From assembly GCF_041435015.1 (NCBI RefSeq), contig NZ_CP107989.1:3410001-3474000 (forward strand): a stretch of 64,000 nt of DNA, in the 5' to 3' direction. Positions 56,095 to 64,000 of the stretch are shown here, piece after piece; positions within the stretch are counted from its first letter, which is position 1; the number at the start of each line of letters is the position of its first letter. Made by a program: the position numbers and the translations under genes. The notes beneath the pieces were generated by a model. It worked only from the letters and a program-made list of their open reading frames with translations. It had not been told where the DNA came from and did no database searches. The stretch is from Streptomyces canus. GTDB taxonomy: Bacteria > Actinomycetota > Actinomycetes > Streptomycetales > Streptomycetaceae.

Positions 56095-58254
56095 ATGCGC
56101 ATCCCCGTACTGAGACCCCGGAGCCTCGCGGCCCAGCTCTTCGCCATGCAGGCCGTGCTGATCGCCGTGGTCGTGGCGGGGTACGCGCTGTTCACGTACG
56201 TCAGCGACCGGGGCCAGGCCGAGGACGCGGCGCGCGTTCAGGCCAGGGCCGTGGCGCGGGCGGTCGCGGACTCGCCGTCCGTGCGGGAGGCGATCGGCAC
56301 GCCGAAACCCACGGCCGCACTTCAGCCCTACGCGCTCCGGGTCATGGCCGACACCGAGGTCGACTTCGTCACGATCATGAGCCCGCAGGGCATCCGCTGG
56401 ACCCACCCCGACCAGGACCAGATCGGCAAGCACTTCCTCGGCAACACCGAGCGCGCGCTCAAGGGCGAGACCTTCACGGAGACCTACACCGGCACCCTGG
56501 GCTCCTCGGTCCGGGCGGTCACCCCGGTCAAGGACGACAGCGGGAAGGTCATCGGCCTGGTCAGCGCCGGTATACAGGTCGAGAAGATCAGCGAGCGGGT
56601 GCAGGGCCAGCTCACCGCCCTGCTCGCCGTCGCCGGCGGCGCGCTCGCGCTCGGTGCCATCGGCACCTACGTCGTCAACGCCCGCCTGCGCCGGCACACC
56701 CACGGCATGAACGCGGCCGAGCTCAGCAGGATGCACGACTATCACCAGGCGGCCCTGCACGCGGTGCGCGAGGGGCTGCTGATGCTGGACGGTCAGTACC
56801 GTGTCGCGCTGATCAACGACGGCGGACGGGAGTTGCTGGGTGTGTCCCCGCAGGACAGGGTGATCGGACGGTCGGTGGCGGACCTCGGACTGCCGGCGCC
56901 GCTGACGGGTGCGCTGCTCTCCTCGGAGCCACGGGTCGACGAGGTGCATCTGACGTCCTCGCGGGTGCTGGTCGTCAACACCTCCCCGGTCTCCGGCGGA
57001 GAGCAGCGCGGCACCGTGGTCACCCTGCGCGATGTCACCGAACTCCAGTCCCTGATGGGCGAGTTGGACTCCGAGCGGGGCTTCACCCAGGCGTTGCGCT
57101 CGCAGGCCCACGAGGCGGCGAACCGGCTGCACACGGTCGTCTCCCTGATCGAACTGGGCCGCGCGGAGCAGGCGGTGGACTTCGCGACCGCGGAACTGGA
57201 ACTGGCGCAGGCGCTGACCGACCAGGTCGTGGCGGCGGTCGGCGAGCCCGTCCTGGCCGCGCTGCTGCTGGGCAAGACCGCGCAGGCGAACGAACGCGGC
57301 GTGGAGTTGGTCGTGTCGGAGGACAGCCGCCTGGACGACGGGTTGCTGCCGGAGAGCCTTCCGGCCCGGGACCTGGTCACGATCCTCGGCAACCTCATCG
57401 ACAACGCGGTGGACGCGGCGCAGGGCAGCGTGCGGGCGCGGGTGACGGTGACGGCGTACGCGGAGGGCGCGGGCGGGCGCGGGCTGGTCCTGCGGGTCTC
57501 GGACACCGGCGAGGGTGTCGATCCGGCGCACGCGGAGGCGGTCTTCCGGCGCGGGTTCTCGACGAAGCCGGCGGGTCCCGGCGGGCGCGGGCTCGGCCTG
57601 GCGCTCGTCCGGCAGGCGGTCAACCGCTGCAAGGGCACCCTGACCGTGACGGAGGCCGAAGGGGGCGGCGCCGAGTTCGAGGTGCGGCTGCCCCTGGGAT
57701 GCGAATCCAGGGACCCTGAGGATGCCCCGGCCCCCGAGGACACGACGGCTCCCGAGCACGCCACCGTCACGGAGAGCGCCACGATCCCGGAGGACACGAC
57801 CACCCCCGAGCACGCCACGATCCCCGACGACACGACGACTCCCGAGCACGCCACGATCCCCGACGACACGACGACTCCCGAGCACGCCACCATCCGCGAG
57901 GACACGACCGCCCCCGAGAGCGCCACCGTTCCCGACGACACAACCGACCCCAGGCACGCCACCACCCCCGAGGGCGCGGCAGCTCCCGAGAACGCCACCG
58001 CCACGGAGAGCGCCACCGCGCCGGGAAGCTCCACCATCCGCGAGGACACGACCCACCCCGAGAGCGCCACCGCCCCCGACGACGCAACCGCCCCCAAGGA
58101 CGCCACCACCCCCGAGGACGCGACCACCCCCGACGGCACGACGGCTCCCGAGCACGCCACCGGCCCGGAAGACTTCACCGCCCCCAAGACCCCCAAGGCC
58201 GCAGACAGCGCTACGGTCCCCCACGGTGCCACGGCCCCCGGAGGCGACGTATGA
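56095..58254 (+). CDS. dctS: CitA/DcuS-type sensor histidine kinase with a long repeat tail
   Basis: 719 residues. TM1 (about 13-34), extracellular PDC/sCache sensor (40-175, VDFVTIMSPQGIRWTHP), TM2 (about 187-207), PAS domain (220-320), SpoOB-type H box with QAHEAANRLHTVVSLIELG, HATPase NLIDNAVDAA, DTGEGVD, GRGLGLALV. The kinase ends near residue 535. It is followed by about 180 residues of degenerate 12-mers such as PDDTTTPEHATI, acidic and Thr/Pro-rich, which CitA-family kinases normally lack. ATG 56095 is the start. Overlaps the regulator gene as ATGA. Expected to sense C4-dicarboxylates and control dctA. Confidence 0.9.
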   Translation: MRIPVLRPRSLAAQLFAMQAVLIAVVVAGYALFTYVSDRGQAEDAARVQARAVARAVADSPSVREAIGTPKPTAALQPYALRVMADTEVDFVTIMSPQGIRWTHPDQDQIGKHFLGNTERALKGETFTETYTGTLGSSVRAVTPVKDDSGKVIGLVSAGIQVEKISERVQGQLTALLAVAGGALALGAIGTYVVNARLRRHTHGMNAAELSRMHDYHQAALHAVREGLLMLDGQYRVALINDGGRELLGVSPQDRVIGRSVADLGLPAPLTGALLSSEPRVDEVHLTSSRVLVVNTSPVSGGEQRGTVVTLRDVTELQSLMGELDSERGFTQALRSQAHEAANRLHTVVSLIELGRAEQAVDFATAELELAQALTDQVVAAVGEPVLAALLLGKTAQANERGVELVVSEDSRLDDGLLPESLPARDLVTILGNLIDNAVDAAQGSVRARVTVTAYAEGAGGRGLVLRVSDTGEGVDPAHAEAVFRRGFSTKPAGPGGRGLGLALVRQAVNRCKGTLTVTEAEGGGAEFEVRLPLGCESRDPEDAPAPEDTTAPEHATVTESATIPEDTTTPEHATIPDDTTTPEHATIPDDTTTPEHATIREDTTAPESATVPDDTTDPRHATTPEGAAAPENATATESATAPGSSTIREDTTHPESATAPDDATAPKDATTPEDATTPDGTTAPEHATGPEDFTAPKTPKAADSATVPHGATAPGGDV
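57718..58230 (+). repeat. Degenerate 36-bp repeats encoding the kinase tail
   Basis: About a dozen imperfect 36-bp units, each encoding 12 residues of the pattern P-[ED]-D-T-T-x-P-E-x-A-T-x. Units 57811-57846 and 57847-57882 are identical, so recent slippage or unequal crossing-over is likely. Confidence 0.8.
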
Positions 58255-58946
58255 CCACCCAGCAGACCATCCGTGTCCTGGTCGTCGAGGACGACCCGGT
58301 CGCCGCCGACGCGCACGTCCTGTACGTCAACCGCGTCACCGGCTTCACGGCCGTGGGCAAGGCCCACACGGGCGCGGAGGCCCGCCGTCTCCTGGACCGC
58401 ACGGCCGTCGACCTGCTCCTGCTCGACCTGCATCTGCCGGACGGGCACGGCCTCCAGCTGGCCCGTCAGCTGCGCGCGGCCGGACATCAGGCGGACGTGA
58501 TAGCGGTGACCTCGGCCCGGGATCTGACGGTCGTCCGCGAGGGCGTCTCGCTGGGCGTCGTGCAGTACGTGCTGAAGCCGTTCACCTTCGCCACCCTGCG
58601 CGACCGGCTGATCCGGTACGCGGAGTTCCACGCGTCGGCCGGTGAGGCGAGCGGTCAGGACGAGGTGGACCGCGCGCTGGCCACGCTCCGGGCACCGGGC
58701 CCGGCCGCCCTGCCCAAAGGGCTCAGCGCGCCAACCCTGGAGCGGGTGACGGTGGCCCTGCGGGACTGCGCGGAGGGGCTCACGGCGACCGGTCTGGCCG
58801 AGGTGGTCGGGATCTCCCGGATCACGGCCCGCCGCTACCTGGAACATCTGGTCGACGCGGGCCGGGCGGAACGCAGTCCGCAGTACGGGACGGTGGGGCG
58901 GCCGGAGTTGCAGTACCGGTGGGTCAGGGGGCAGGGGCACCAGTAG
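58251..58946 (+). CDS. dctR: CitB/DcuR-type response regulator
   Basis: 231 residues: receiver domain (1-120; acidic cluster EDD, phospho-acceptor Asp59 in LLLLDLHLPDG, Lys in VLKPF) and a C-terminal HTH of the DcuR/CitB type, with TATGLAEVVGISRITARRYLEHL. Its start overlaps the kinase stop by 4 bases. With the kinase it most likely activates dctA across the 150-base divergent region. The gene ends 119 bases before the sugar transporter. Confidence 0.9.
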   Translation: MTTQQTIRVLVVEDDPVAADAHVLYVNRVTGFTAVGKAHTGAEARRLLDRTAVDLLLLDLHLPDGHGLQLARQLRAAGHQADVIAVTSARDLTVVREGVSLGVVQYVLKPFTFATLRDRLIRYAEFHASAGEASGQDEVDRALATLRAPGPAALPKGLSAPTLERVTVALRDCAEGLTATGLAEVVGISRITARRYLEHLVDAGRAERSPQYGTVGRPELQYRWVRGQGHQ

Positions 58947-58982
58947 GTCCGAGGTCGGTAAGTCCGAGCCCGTGCACGGTCA

Positions 58983-59012
58983 TTGACGGGACTAGACCAC
59001 TCCTCTTACGTT
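58983..59012 (+). promoter_or_regulatory. Promoter with DasR-like (dre) operator for the sugar ABC importer
   Basis: TTGACG at 58983-58988 and TACGTT at 59007-59012 with an 18-base spacer fit a housekeeping promoter. Bases 58986-59001 read ACGGGACTAGACCACT, 13 of 16 matching the dre pattern AGTGGTCTAGACCACT as I know it. The operator position over the spacer suits repression by DasR, the GlcNAc-responsive GntR regulator. Site seen; regulator inferred. Confidence 0.5.
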
Positions 59013-59065
59013 CACACGGCAGCCGTCCCGGCCACAACGACGTGAGCCCGTAGGAGGTCATGCCC

Positions 59066-60418
59066 GTGCGCCCCACCGCCGTACTTCCCTCCCTGCTCGC
59101 CACCGCCCTCGCCGCATCCGCCCTCACCGCCTGCGGCGGTTCCGGCAGCGATCCGGACACCGTGAAGGTCTCGTTCAAGCAGTCCACGGACAACTCGATC
59201 CATGTCATGGACGACTACCTCGCGGACATCAAGAAGCAGTTCGAGAAGGCGAACCCCGGCAAGAAGGTCGAGCTCGTCCCGATCAAGGCCCCGGACTCGG
59301 AGTACTACACCAAGCTGCAGCAGATGCTCCGCTCCGCGAAGACCGCGCCCGACCTGGTCTACGAGGACACGTTCCTCATCAACTCCGACATCACCAGCGG
59401 GTACTTGAAGCCCCTCGACGCCTACCTCGCCAAGTGGCCCGACTGGAACCGGTTCATCGACACCGCGAAGGCCGCCGCCAAGGCCGAGGACGGCAAGACG
59501 TACGGCGTCCCGGACGGCACGGACACCCGGGGGCTCTGGTACGACAAGGGGATCTTCGCCAAGGCCGGCCTGCCCTCCGACTGGCAGCCGAAGACCTGGG
59601 ACGAGGTCCTCGACGCCGCCCGCACCATCAAGCGCAGGGTCCCGGACGTCACCCCTCTCAACGTCTACACCGGCAAACCCGCGGGCGAGGCCGCCGCCAT
59701 GCAGGGCTTCGAGATGCTGCTGTACGGGACCGAGGACCGCCTGTACGACGACTCCGCCAAGAAGTGGATCGCCGGCAGCCAGGGCTTCGAGGACTCCCTC
59801 TCCTTCGTCGAGACGGTCTACCGGGAGAAACTCGGCCCGGACGTCTCCACCGCGCTCGACCCCAACATCCAGACCATCGTCCGGGGCGACCTGCTGCCCA
59901 AGGGCAAGCTCGGCATCGATCTCGACGGCTCCTGGCTCCCGCAGGACTGGCTGCCCGGCAGCGGACACGAATGGCCCGAGTGGTCGAGCAAGCTGGGGCT
60001 CGCGTACATGCCGACCCAGCACGGCCAGTCCCCCGGCAAGGTGAGCATGTCCGGCGGCTGGACCTGGGCCGTCCCCGCCAAGGCGGCCAACCCCGACCTC
60101 GCCTTCGACTTCATCAGGACGATGCAGACCAAGGCCAACGCCCAGAAGTGGTACGTCGCCAACTCGGGCATCTCCGTACGCGAGGACGTGGCCGCGGACC
60201 CCGCGTATGCCAAGGCCCAGCCCGGCATCAAGTTCTTCACCGACCTGGTCGCCAGCACCCACTACCGGCCCGCCTACCCGGCGTATCCGAAGGTCTCCAC
60301 CGCGATCCAGGAGGCGATGGAGGGCGTGACGACCGGTGACACCTCCGTGGAGGAGGCGGCCAGGAACTACGACGACTCGCTCAAGGAGGCCACCAACGAC
60401 CAAGTGATCGAAAAGTGA
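59066..60418 (+). CDS. Sugar ABC importer, substrate-binding lipoprotein
   Basis: 450-residue lipoprotein (lipobox ALTAC, Cys near residue 22) of the SBP_bac_1 family, which captures oligosaccharides outside the cell. Typical signatures: KAAAKAEDGKTYGVPDGTDT and MSGGWTWAVPAKAANPD. GTG 59066 lies eight bases after AGGAGG; ATG 59060 would be only two bases away. First gene of a three-gene importer with the permeases at 60415 and 61278. The sugar is unknown; a DasR-like site upstream suggests aminosugar-linked control. Confidence 0.9.
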   Translation: MRPTAVLPSLLATALAASALTACGGSGSDPDTVKVSFKQSTDNSIHVMDDYLADIKKQFEKANPGKKVELVPIKAPDSEYYTKLQQMLRSAKTAPDLVYEDTFLINSDITSGYLKPLDAYLAKWPDWNRFIDTAKAAAKAEDGKTYGVPDGTDTRGLWYDKGIFAKAGLPSDWQPKTWDEVLDAARTIKRRVPDVTPLNVYTGKPAGEAAAMQGFEMLLYGTEDRLYDDSAKKWIAGSQGFEDSLSFVETVYREKLGPDVSTALDPNIQTIVRGDLLPKGKLGIDLDGSWLPQDWLPGSGHEWPEWSSKLGLAYMPTQHGQSPGKVSMSGGWTWAVPAKAANPDLAFDFIRTMQTKANAQKWYVANSGISVREDVAADPAYAKAQPGIKFFTDLVASTHYRPAYPAYPKVSTAIQEAMEGVTTGDTSVEEAARNYDDSLKEATNDQVIEK

Positions 60419-61275
60419 ACCGGCGCTCCCTCGTCCGCGCCCTCCCGGTCACGCCCGCACTGGTCCTGCTGCTCCTCTTCCTCGCCGGGCCCATCGCCTA
60501 CTGCGCCTACATCGCCTTCACCGACCTGCAGTTGACGGGTCAGGCCGAGTCGTCCTTCGTCGGCTTCGAGAACTTCCGCACGGCCTTCCAGGACGAGCAG
60601 TTCCTCAACGCCGTATGGCTGACGCTGGTGTTCACGGTCGTGTCGTCGCTGATCGGGCAGAACACCCTGGGCCTGGCCCTCGCGGCGCTCATGCAGCGCG
60701 CCTCGAAGCCCGTGCGCACGCTCACCGGGGGGATCGTCATCACCGCGTGGGTGCTCCCGGAGGTCGTCGCAGGCTTCCTCCTCTACGCCTTCTTCCGCAA
60801 GGAGGGCACGCTGAACGCCCTGCTCGACCTGCTCCATCTCCCGTCCCAGAACTGGCTGTTCACCCTGCCGATCCTGGCGGTGTCCTTCGCGAACGTCTGG
60901 CGCGGCACCGCCTTCTCGATGCTGGTCTACACGGCGGCACTGGGCGAGATACCGAAGGAGATCACGGAGGCCGCCGAGGTCGACGGCGCCGGCGGCTGGC
61001 GCCGGATGTGGCACATCACCCTGCCGATGATCCGGCGCTCCATCGGCACGAACCTGATGCTCAACACCCTCCAGACGCTGTCGGTCTTCGGGCTGATCTG
61101 GGTGATGACGAGGGGCGGGCCGGGCGACAAAAGCCAGACCCTGCCCCTCTTCATGTACGAACAGGCCTTCCAGAACAGCATGATCGGCTACGGCACCGCG
61201 GTGGCCCTGCTGCTGCTCCTGGTGGGGTCCGTCTTCTCCGTGGTCTACATGCGCCTGCTGCGGACGGAGGTCTGA
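60415..61275 (+). CDS. Sugar ABC importer permease (MalF type)
   Basis: 286-residue permease with six spans; the cytosolic coupling loop has the EAA motif EITEAAEVDGAGGWRRMWHI followed by TLPM. GTG 60415 overlaps the stop of the binding protein gene (GTGA). Forms the channel with the next gene. Confidence 0.92.
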   Translation: MNRRSLVRALPVTPALVLLLLFLAGPIAYCAYIAFTDLQLTGQAESSFVGFENFRTAFQDEQFLNAVWLTLVFTVVSSLIGQNTLGLALAALMQRASKPVRTLTGGIVITAWVLPEVVAGFLLYAFFRKEGTLNALLDLLHLPSQNWLFTLPILAVSFANVWRGTAFSMLVYTAALGEIPKEITEAAEVDGAGGWRRMWHITLPMIRRSIGTNLMLNTLQTLSVFGLIWVMTRGGPGDKSQTLPLFMYEQAFQNSMIGYGTAVALLLLLVGSVFSVVYMRLLRTEV

Positions 61276-61277
61276 CC

Positions 61278-62120
61278 ATGGCCGCCACACACCTCGCCGA
61301 CCGCCGCCGCAACCGCCGACTGGCCGCCGACGCGGGCCTGTTGACGGTCGCCGCCGCGTTCGTGCTGCCGCTCGCCTGGGTGGTCCTCTCGGCCCTGGAT
61401 CCGCACGCCGACCTGAGGGTGAAGCCCCCCGACGGGGTCACTCTCGAGAACTTCGACGCGATCCTGACCTCCGACATCACCTTCACCCCGTTGCTCAACA
61501 GCCTGATCCTGTGCGGCGGGGCGACCCTGCTGACGGTGGTCTGCGCGGCCCTCGCGGCCTATCCCCTGTCCCGCTTCGGCTCCCGTCTCAACCGGCCGTT
61601 CCTGCTGTCGATCCTCTTCGCGACCAGCCTGCCCATCACGGCGATCATGGTGCCGGTGTACGCGCTGTTCGTGCAGGTCGACCTGATCGACACCCTCCAG
61701 GGCACGATCCTCTTCTTCGCGGCCTCCCAACTCCCCTTCGCCATCTGGCTGATGAAGAACTTCATGGACGGCGTTCCGAAGGAACTGGAGGAGGCGGCCT
61801 GGACGGACGGCGCGGGCTCCCTCCAGTCGCTCACCAGGATCGTGCTGCCCCTCATGGGCCCCGGAGTCGCGGTCGTGACCGTCTTCTCCTTCGTCATGAT
61901 GTGGGGCAACTTCTTCGTGCCGTTCATGCTGCTGCTCACCCCGGACCAGATGCCGGCGTCGGTGAGCATCAACGAGTTCTTCGGCAACCGCGGGATGGTG
62001 GCGTACGGGCAGCTCGCCGCGTTCTCGATCGTCTACTCGACGCCGGTGATCCTGCTGTACGTGCTGATCGCACGGCGGCTGGGCGGGGGCTTCGCACTGG
62101 GCGGGGCGGTCAAGGGATGA
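61278..62120 (+). CDS. Sugar ABC importer permease (MalG type)
   Basis: 280-residue permease with six spans and the EAA loop ELEEAAWTDGAGSLQSLTRI. ATG 61278 lies two bases after the previous stop, with CGGAGGTCTGACC as ribosome site. No ATPase gene follows; Streptomyces importers of this type generally share the MsiK ATPase encoded elsewhere. Confidence 0.92.
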   Translation: MAATHLADRRRNRRLAADAGLLTVAAAFVLPLAWVVLSALDPHADLRVKPPDGVTLENFDAILTSDITFTPLLNSLILCGGATLLTVVCAALAAYPLSRFGSRLNRPFLLSILFATSLPITAIMVPVYALFVQVDLIDTLQGTILFFAASQLPFAIWLMKNFMDGVPKELEEAAWTDGAGSLQSLTRIVLPLMGPGVAVVTVFSFVMMWGNFFVPFMLLLTPDQMPASVSINEFFGNRGMVAYGQLAAFSIVYSTPVILLYVLIARRLGGGFALGGAVKG

Positions 62121-62126
62121 GCCGGC

Positions 62127-62582
62127 TCACGAAGGGAGCACCCCGGGCCGGAACGGCTCCACTCCCACGACCCTGCGCACCCGCACCGGCTCGATCAGCA
62201 GCATCACCCGCCGCTCCCCCTCAAGAAGCCACGGATACCGCTCCTCGCCGATGTACTTCCGCGTGAGCCGGTCCATGGAGCGCTCCGCCTCCTCGCCCTC
62301 CACGAACCGCACCACCCGGCCCCGGATCTCGACGCGGTCGTAGGGGTTGTCGGGGTCGTGGTGGGAGAGGGAAACGTTCGGATTGCGCCGCAGGTTTTCC
62401 TCCTTCACACGTCCGATTGCCGTGTTGACCATGACGTACTCACCTTCGAGATCCGCCCACATGGGCGAGACCTGCGGCGCTCCGTCCGGACCGACGGTCG
62501 CCAGATGCCAGAAGTTCGGCGCCAGCAGCCGCTCGCGAATATGCCCCTCTACCTTGCCATTCACTTCGTACACGAAGATCAC
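62127..62582 (-). CDS. PPOX-class (F420-type) oxidoreductase-like protein
   Basis: About 150 residues with the split-barrel flavin/F420-binding fold: NFWHLATVGPDGAPQVSPMW, NTAIGRVKEENLRRNPNVSL and EIRGRVVRFVEGEEAERSMD. This fits the F420- or FMN-dependent PPOX family; the substrate is unknown. The start is uncertain: GTG 62582, or GTG codons up to five residues on, with AAAGAGG nearby. Convergent with the sugar permease; 6 bases between ends. Confidence 0.85.
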   Translation of the reverse strand: MIFVYEVNGKVEGHIRERLLAPNFWHLATVGPDGAPQVSPMWADLEGEYVMVNTAIGRVKEENLRRNPNVSLSHHDPDNPYDRVEIRGRVVRFVEGEEAERSMDRLTRKYIGEERYPWLLEGERRVMLLIEPVRVRRVVGVEPFRPGVLPS

Positions 62583-62760
62583 ACCTCTTTCCGGCCACCC
62601 GTCCGGGCACCCGGCGCCATCCTCGCCACCGCGCCCGCACCGCCGACAGACGATCTTCGGCCAGCCCGAACGCGCAGCCGAAACCGTAGATTCCTACAAT
62701 CCGTGATCCTGGCCGAACAGACCGTAGTCACCGGACGTCCGTTTCCCTAACTTGTGGGCC

Positions 62761-63465
62761 GTGCGCCGACCCCCAGCCCTGCCGAACCAGCCCGGACCGC
62801 CCTTCGACCACCTCACCGCCCGCAGACTCCGTGTCGCTCTCGGCATGGGGCCCGAGCACGTGGCCTACGGGCTGCGTGTCTCGTACGGGCTCCCCTACGT
62901 CGCCCCGGATCTCGTCATCGCCTGGGAGCGCGGGATCGTCTGCCCCACCAGTCCGGAACTCACCGCTCTGGCGGGCGTGTTGTGGTGCTCGCCCGGTGAA
63001 CTCATCGGCCGCCCCCGCACCCTGCGCGAGCACCGCGTGGCGCGAGGCATCGCCCCCGAGGACGTCGCCCGTGCCGTGGGGCTCGAACTGCTCGCCTACC
63101 TCGGCATGGAGGAGAACGACGAGTGGCGCGGCACCGACCGCCAGTCCACCGCTCTCGCCGAGCTGCTGGAGCTGAACCTGCCGGACTTCGTCGCCGTCAC
63201 GGGCCGCGAGAAGCGGCTCACCGAATGCCTGCGCGGCGCGGTCGGCACCCGCTGGCAGGCCTACGTCCGCCAGGTCGCGAAGATCGTGCCCCTGGACCGG
63301 CGGGTGGTGGAGGAGACCCTCATGGATCTGCACCGGCAGTACCAGGGGCAGATGGTGTCCACCCTGAGCTGGGGCGGGAGCGGCGAACGCGCCGGCGCGG
63401 CCGGTCAGGAGTTCCTGGACGAGATCGTGGAGCGGTTCTGGGAGGCGGTCGAGAGACGGCCGTAG
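62761..63465 (+). CDS. Helix-turn-helix DNA-binding protein
   Basis: About 234 residues. Two HTH_XRE-like modules in the N-terminal half (about 20-75, RRLRVALGMGPEHVAYGLRV; and 85-125, REHRVARGIAPEDVARAVGL), then a helical C-terminal part of unknown role ending in DEIVERFWEAVERR. GTG 62761 or TTG 62752 are possible starts; neither has a ribosome site, so a leaderless message is possible. It sits convergent with pfkA. A conserved Streptomyces regulator type of unknown target. Confidence 0.75.
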   Translation: MRRPPALPNQPGPPFDHLTARRLRVALGMGPEHVAYGLRVSYGLPYVAPDLVIAWERGIVCPTSPELTALAGVLWCSPGELIGRPRTLREHRVARGIAPEDVARAVGLELLAYLGMEENDEWRGTDRQSTALAELLELNLPDFVAVTGREKRLTECLRGAVGTRWQAYVRQVAKIVPLDRRVVEETLMDLHRQYQGQMVSTLSWGGSGERAGAAGQEFLDEIVERFWEAVERRP

Positions 63466-63488
63466 CAAGCGACCACGCGGACGAATGC

Positions 63489-64000
63489 CTAGAAGACCGA
63501 CTCCGCCTCGTCCATCCGGTCCTTCGGAACGGTCTTCAGCTCGGTGACCGCCTCGGCGAGCGGCACCATCACGATGTCGGTGCCCTTGAGCGCGGTCATC
63601 CTGCCGAACTGGCCCCGGTGCGCGGCCTCCACCGCGTGCCAGCCGAAGCGGGTGGCGAGGACCCTGTCGTACGCCGTGGGCACGCCGCCGCGCTGCACAT
63701 GCCCGAGGATGACCGGCTTGGCCTCCTTGCCGAGCCGGCGCTCGAGCTCGTACGCCAGGGCCGTGCCGATGCCCTGGAAGCGCTCGTGGCCGAACTGGTC
63801 GATCTCGCCGTGGCCGTAGTCCATGCTGCCCTCGGCGGGGTGGGCGCCCTCGGCGACGCAGACGACCGCGAACTTCTTGCCGCGGGCGAAGCGCTCCTCG
63901 ACCATCTTGACCAGGTCGGCCGGGTCGAAGGGGCGCTCGGGCAGACAGATGCCGTGCGCGCCGGCGGCCATGCCGGACTCCAGGGCGATCCAGCCCGCGT
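63489..64000 (-). CDS. pfkA: 6-phosphofructokinase, 3' part
   Basis: The C-terminal about 170 residues of PfkA; the start is beyond the window. It has the segment GWIALESGMAAGAHGICLPE (allosteric and substrate region), KFAVVCVAEGAHP, LGHVQRGGVPTAYDRVLATRFG (fructose-6-phosphate binding, typical of PfkA) and the end MDEAESVF. Phosphorylates fructose 6-phosphate. Whether ATP or pyrophosphate is the donor depends on residues outside the window. Confidence 0.92.
   Translation of the reverse strand, partial: AGWIALESGMAAGAHGICLPERPFDPADLVKMVEERFARGKKFAVVCVAEGAHPAEGSMDYGHGEIDQFGHERFQGIGTALAYELERRLGKEAKPVILGHVQRGGVPTAYDRVLATRFGWHAVEAAHRGQFGRMTALKGTDIVMVPLAEAVTELKTVPKDRMDEAESVF

Noticed and set aside
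57811..57882. CRISPR array
   Set aside because: The 36-bp repeats are in tandem without spacers, keep a reading frame and encode a repeated protein tail.
56059..58224. 721-codon minus-strand frame opposite the kinase
   Set aside because: Antisense shadow; the repeat tail gives it a Gly/Val-rich repeat pattern that could be mistaken for a structural protein.

Overview
The window looks like a core-to-arm-proximal piece of a Streptomyces chromosome. The evidence is very high GC with G/C at nearly every third codon position, frequent GTG and TTG starts, short overlaps inside operons, rare TTA codons (three genes), sugar ABC importers without their own ATPase, and the complete GlgE maltosyltransferase cluster. 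Gene order around glgP-glgE-treS-mak-glgB, helD/helR, trx, dctA and pfkA recalls the glgE locus I neighbourhood of S. coelicolor; this comparison is from memory. I see no rRNA, confirmed tRNA, CRISPR array, integrase, transposase or phage module.

Layout. 1-4.7 kb: end of a PhzF-like gene, a RarA/MgsA-like ATPase with a TTA codon, a RidA-like gene divergent from a WYL regulator across a palindromic operator, and a GH25 muramidase. 4.7-6.5 kb: a scar where a 5'-truncated GntR/FCD regulator and a 5'-truncated leuA tail meet head to head, followed by a lone ABC ATPase carrying a short palindromic repeat inserted in frame. 6.5-14 kb: EF-hand protein, GNAT, two coupled lipoproteins (NodB-like and YncE-like), an RsbW-like ATPase, an enoyl-CoA hydratase and tandem L,D-transpeptidases. 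14-21.3 kb: glgX, a Tat-exported sulfatase, a NarL-type two-component pair and an ABC-2 exporter. 21.4-30.9 kb: two heterodimeric ABC exporters flanking a MocR regulator and an unexplained stretch with a small ORF. 31-40 kb: tandem M4 metalloproteases, a DUF1990 gene, glgP and a subtilisin. 40-48 kb: glgE, treS, mak and glgB. 48-64 kb: a HelD/HelR-type RNA polymerase ATPase, a MerR-thioredoxin operon, an Lrp regulator divergent from an SDR gene, a DUF2127 protein, TetR, dctA with a divergent CitA-like kinase and regulator, a sugar ABC importer behind a DasR-like site, a PPOX protein, an HTH protein and the 3' part of pfkA.

How genes work together. glgP, glgE, treS, mak and glgB interconvert trehalose, maltose 1-phosphate and branched alpha-glucan, and glgX trims branches. 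Trehalose is isomerised to maltose, phosphorylated, polymerised by GlgE and branched by GlgB. The extracellular proteases, muramidase, L,D-transpeptidases, NodB-like lipoprotein and sulfatase are exported or envelope functions. dctA with its kinase/regulator pair is a C4-dicarboxylate uptake unit. The two ABC exporter pairs each show one intact and one degenerate ATP site when the two subunits are combined.

Most unusual points: the head-to-head gene remnants and the in-frame palindromic insertion at 5-6 kb; a histidine kinase with a roughly 180-residue degenerate 12-mer repeat tail; a glgB with a histone-like Lys/Ala tail and a strong internal start just after it; a DasR-like site inside a sugar-transport promoter; and the small ORF plus long hairpin between the MocR gene and the second exporter.
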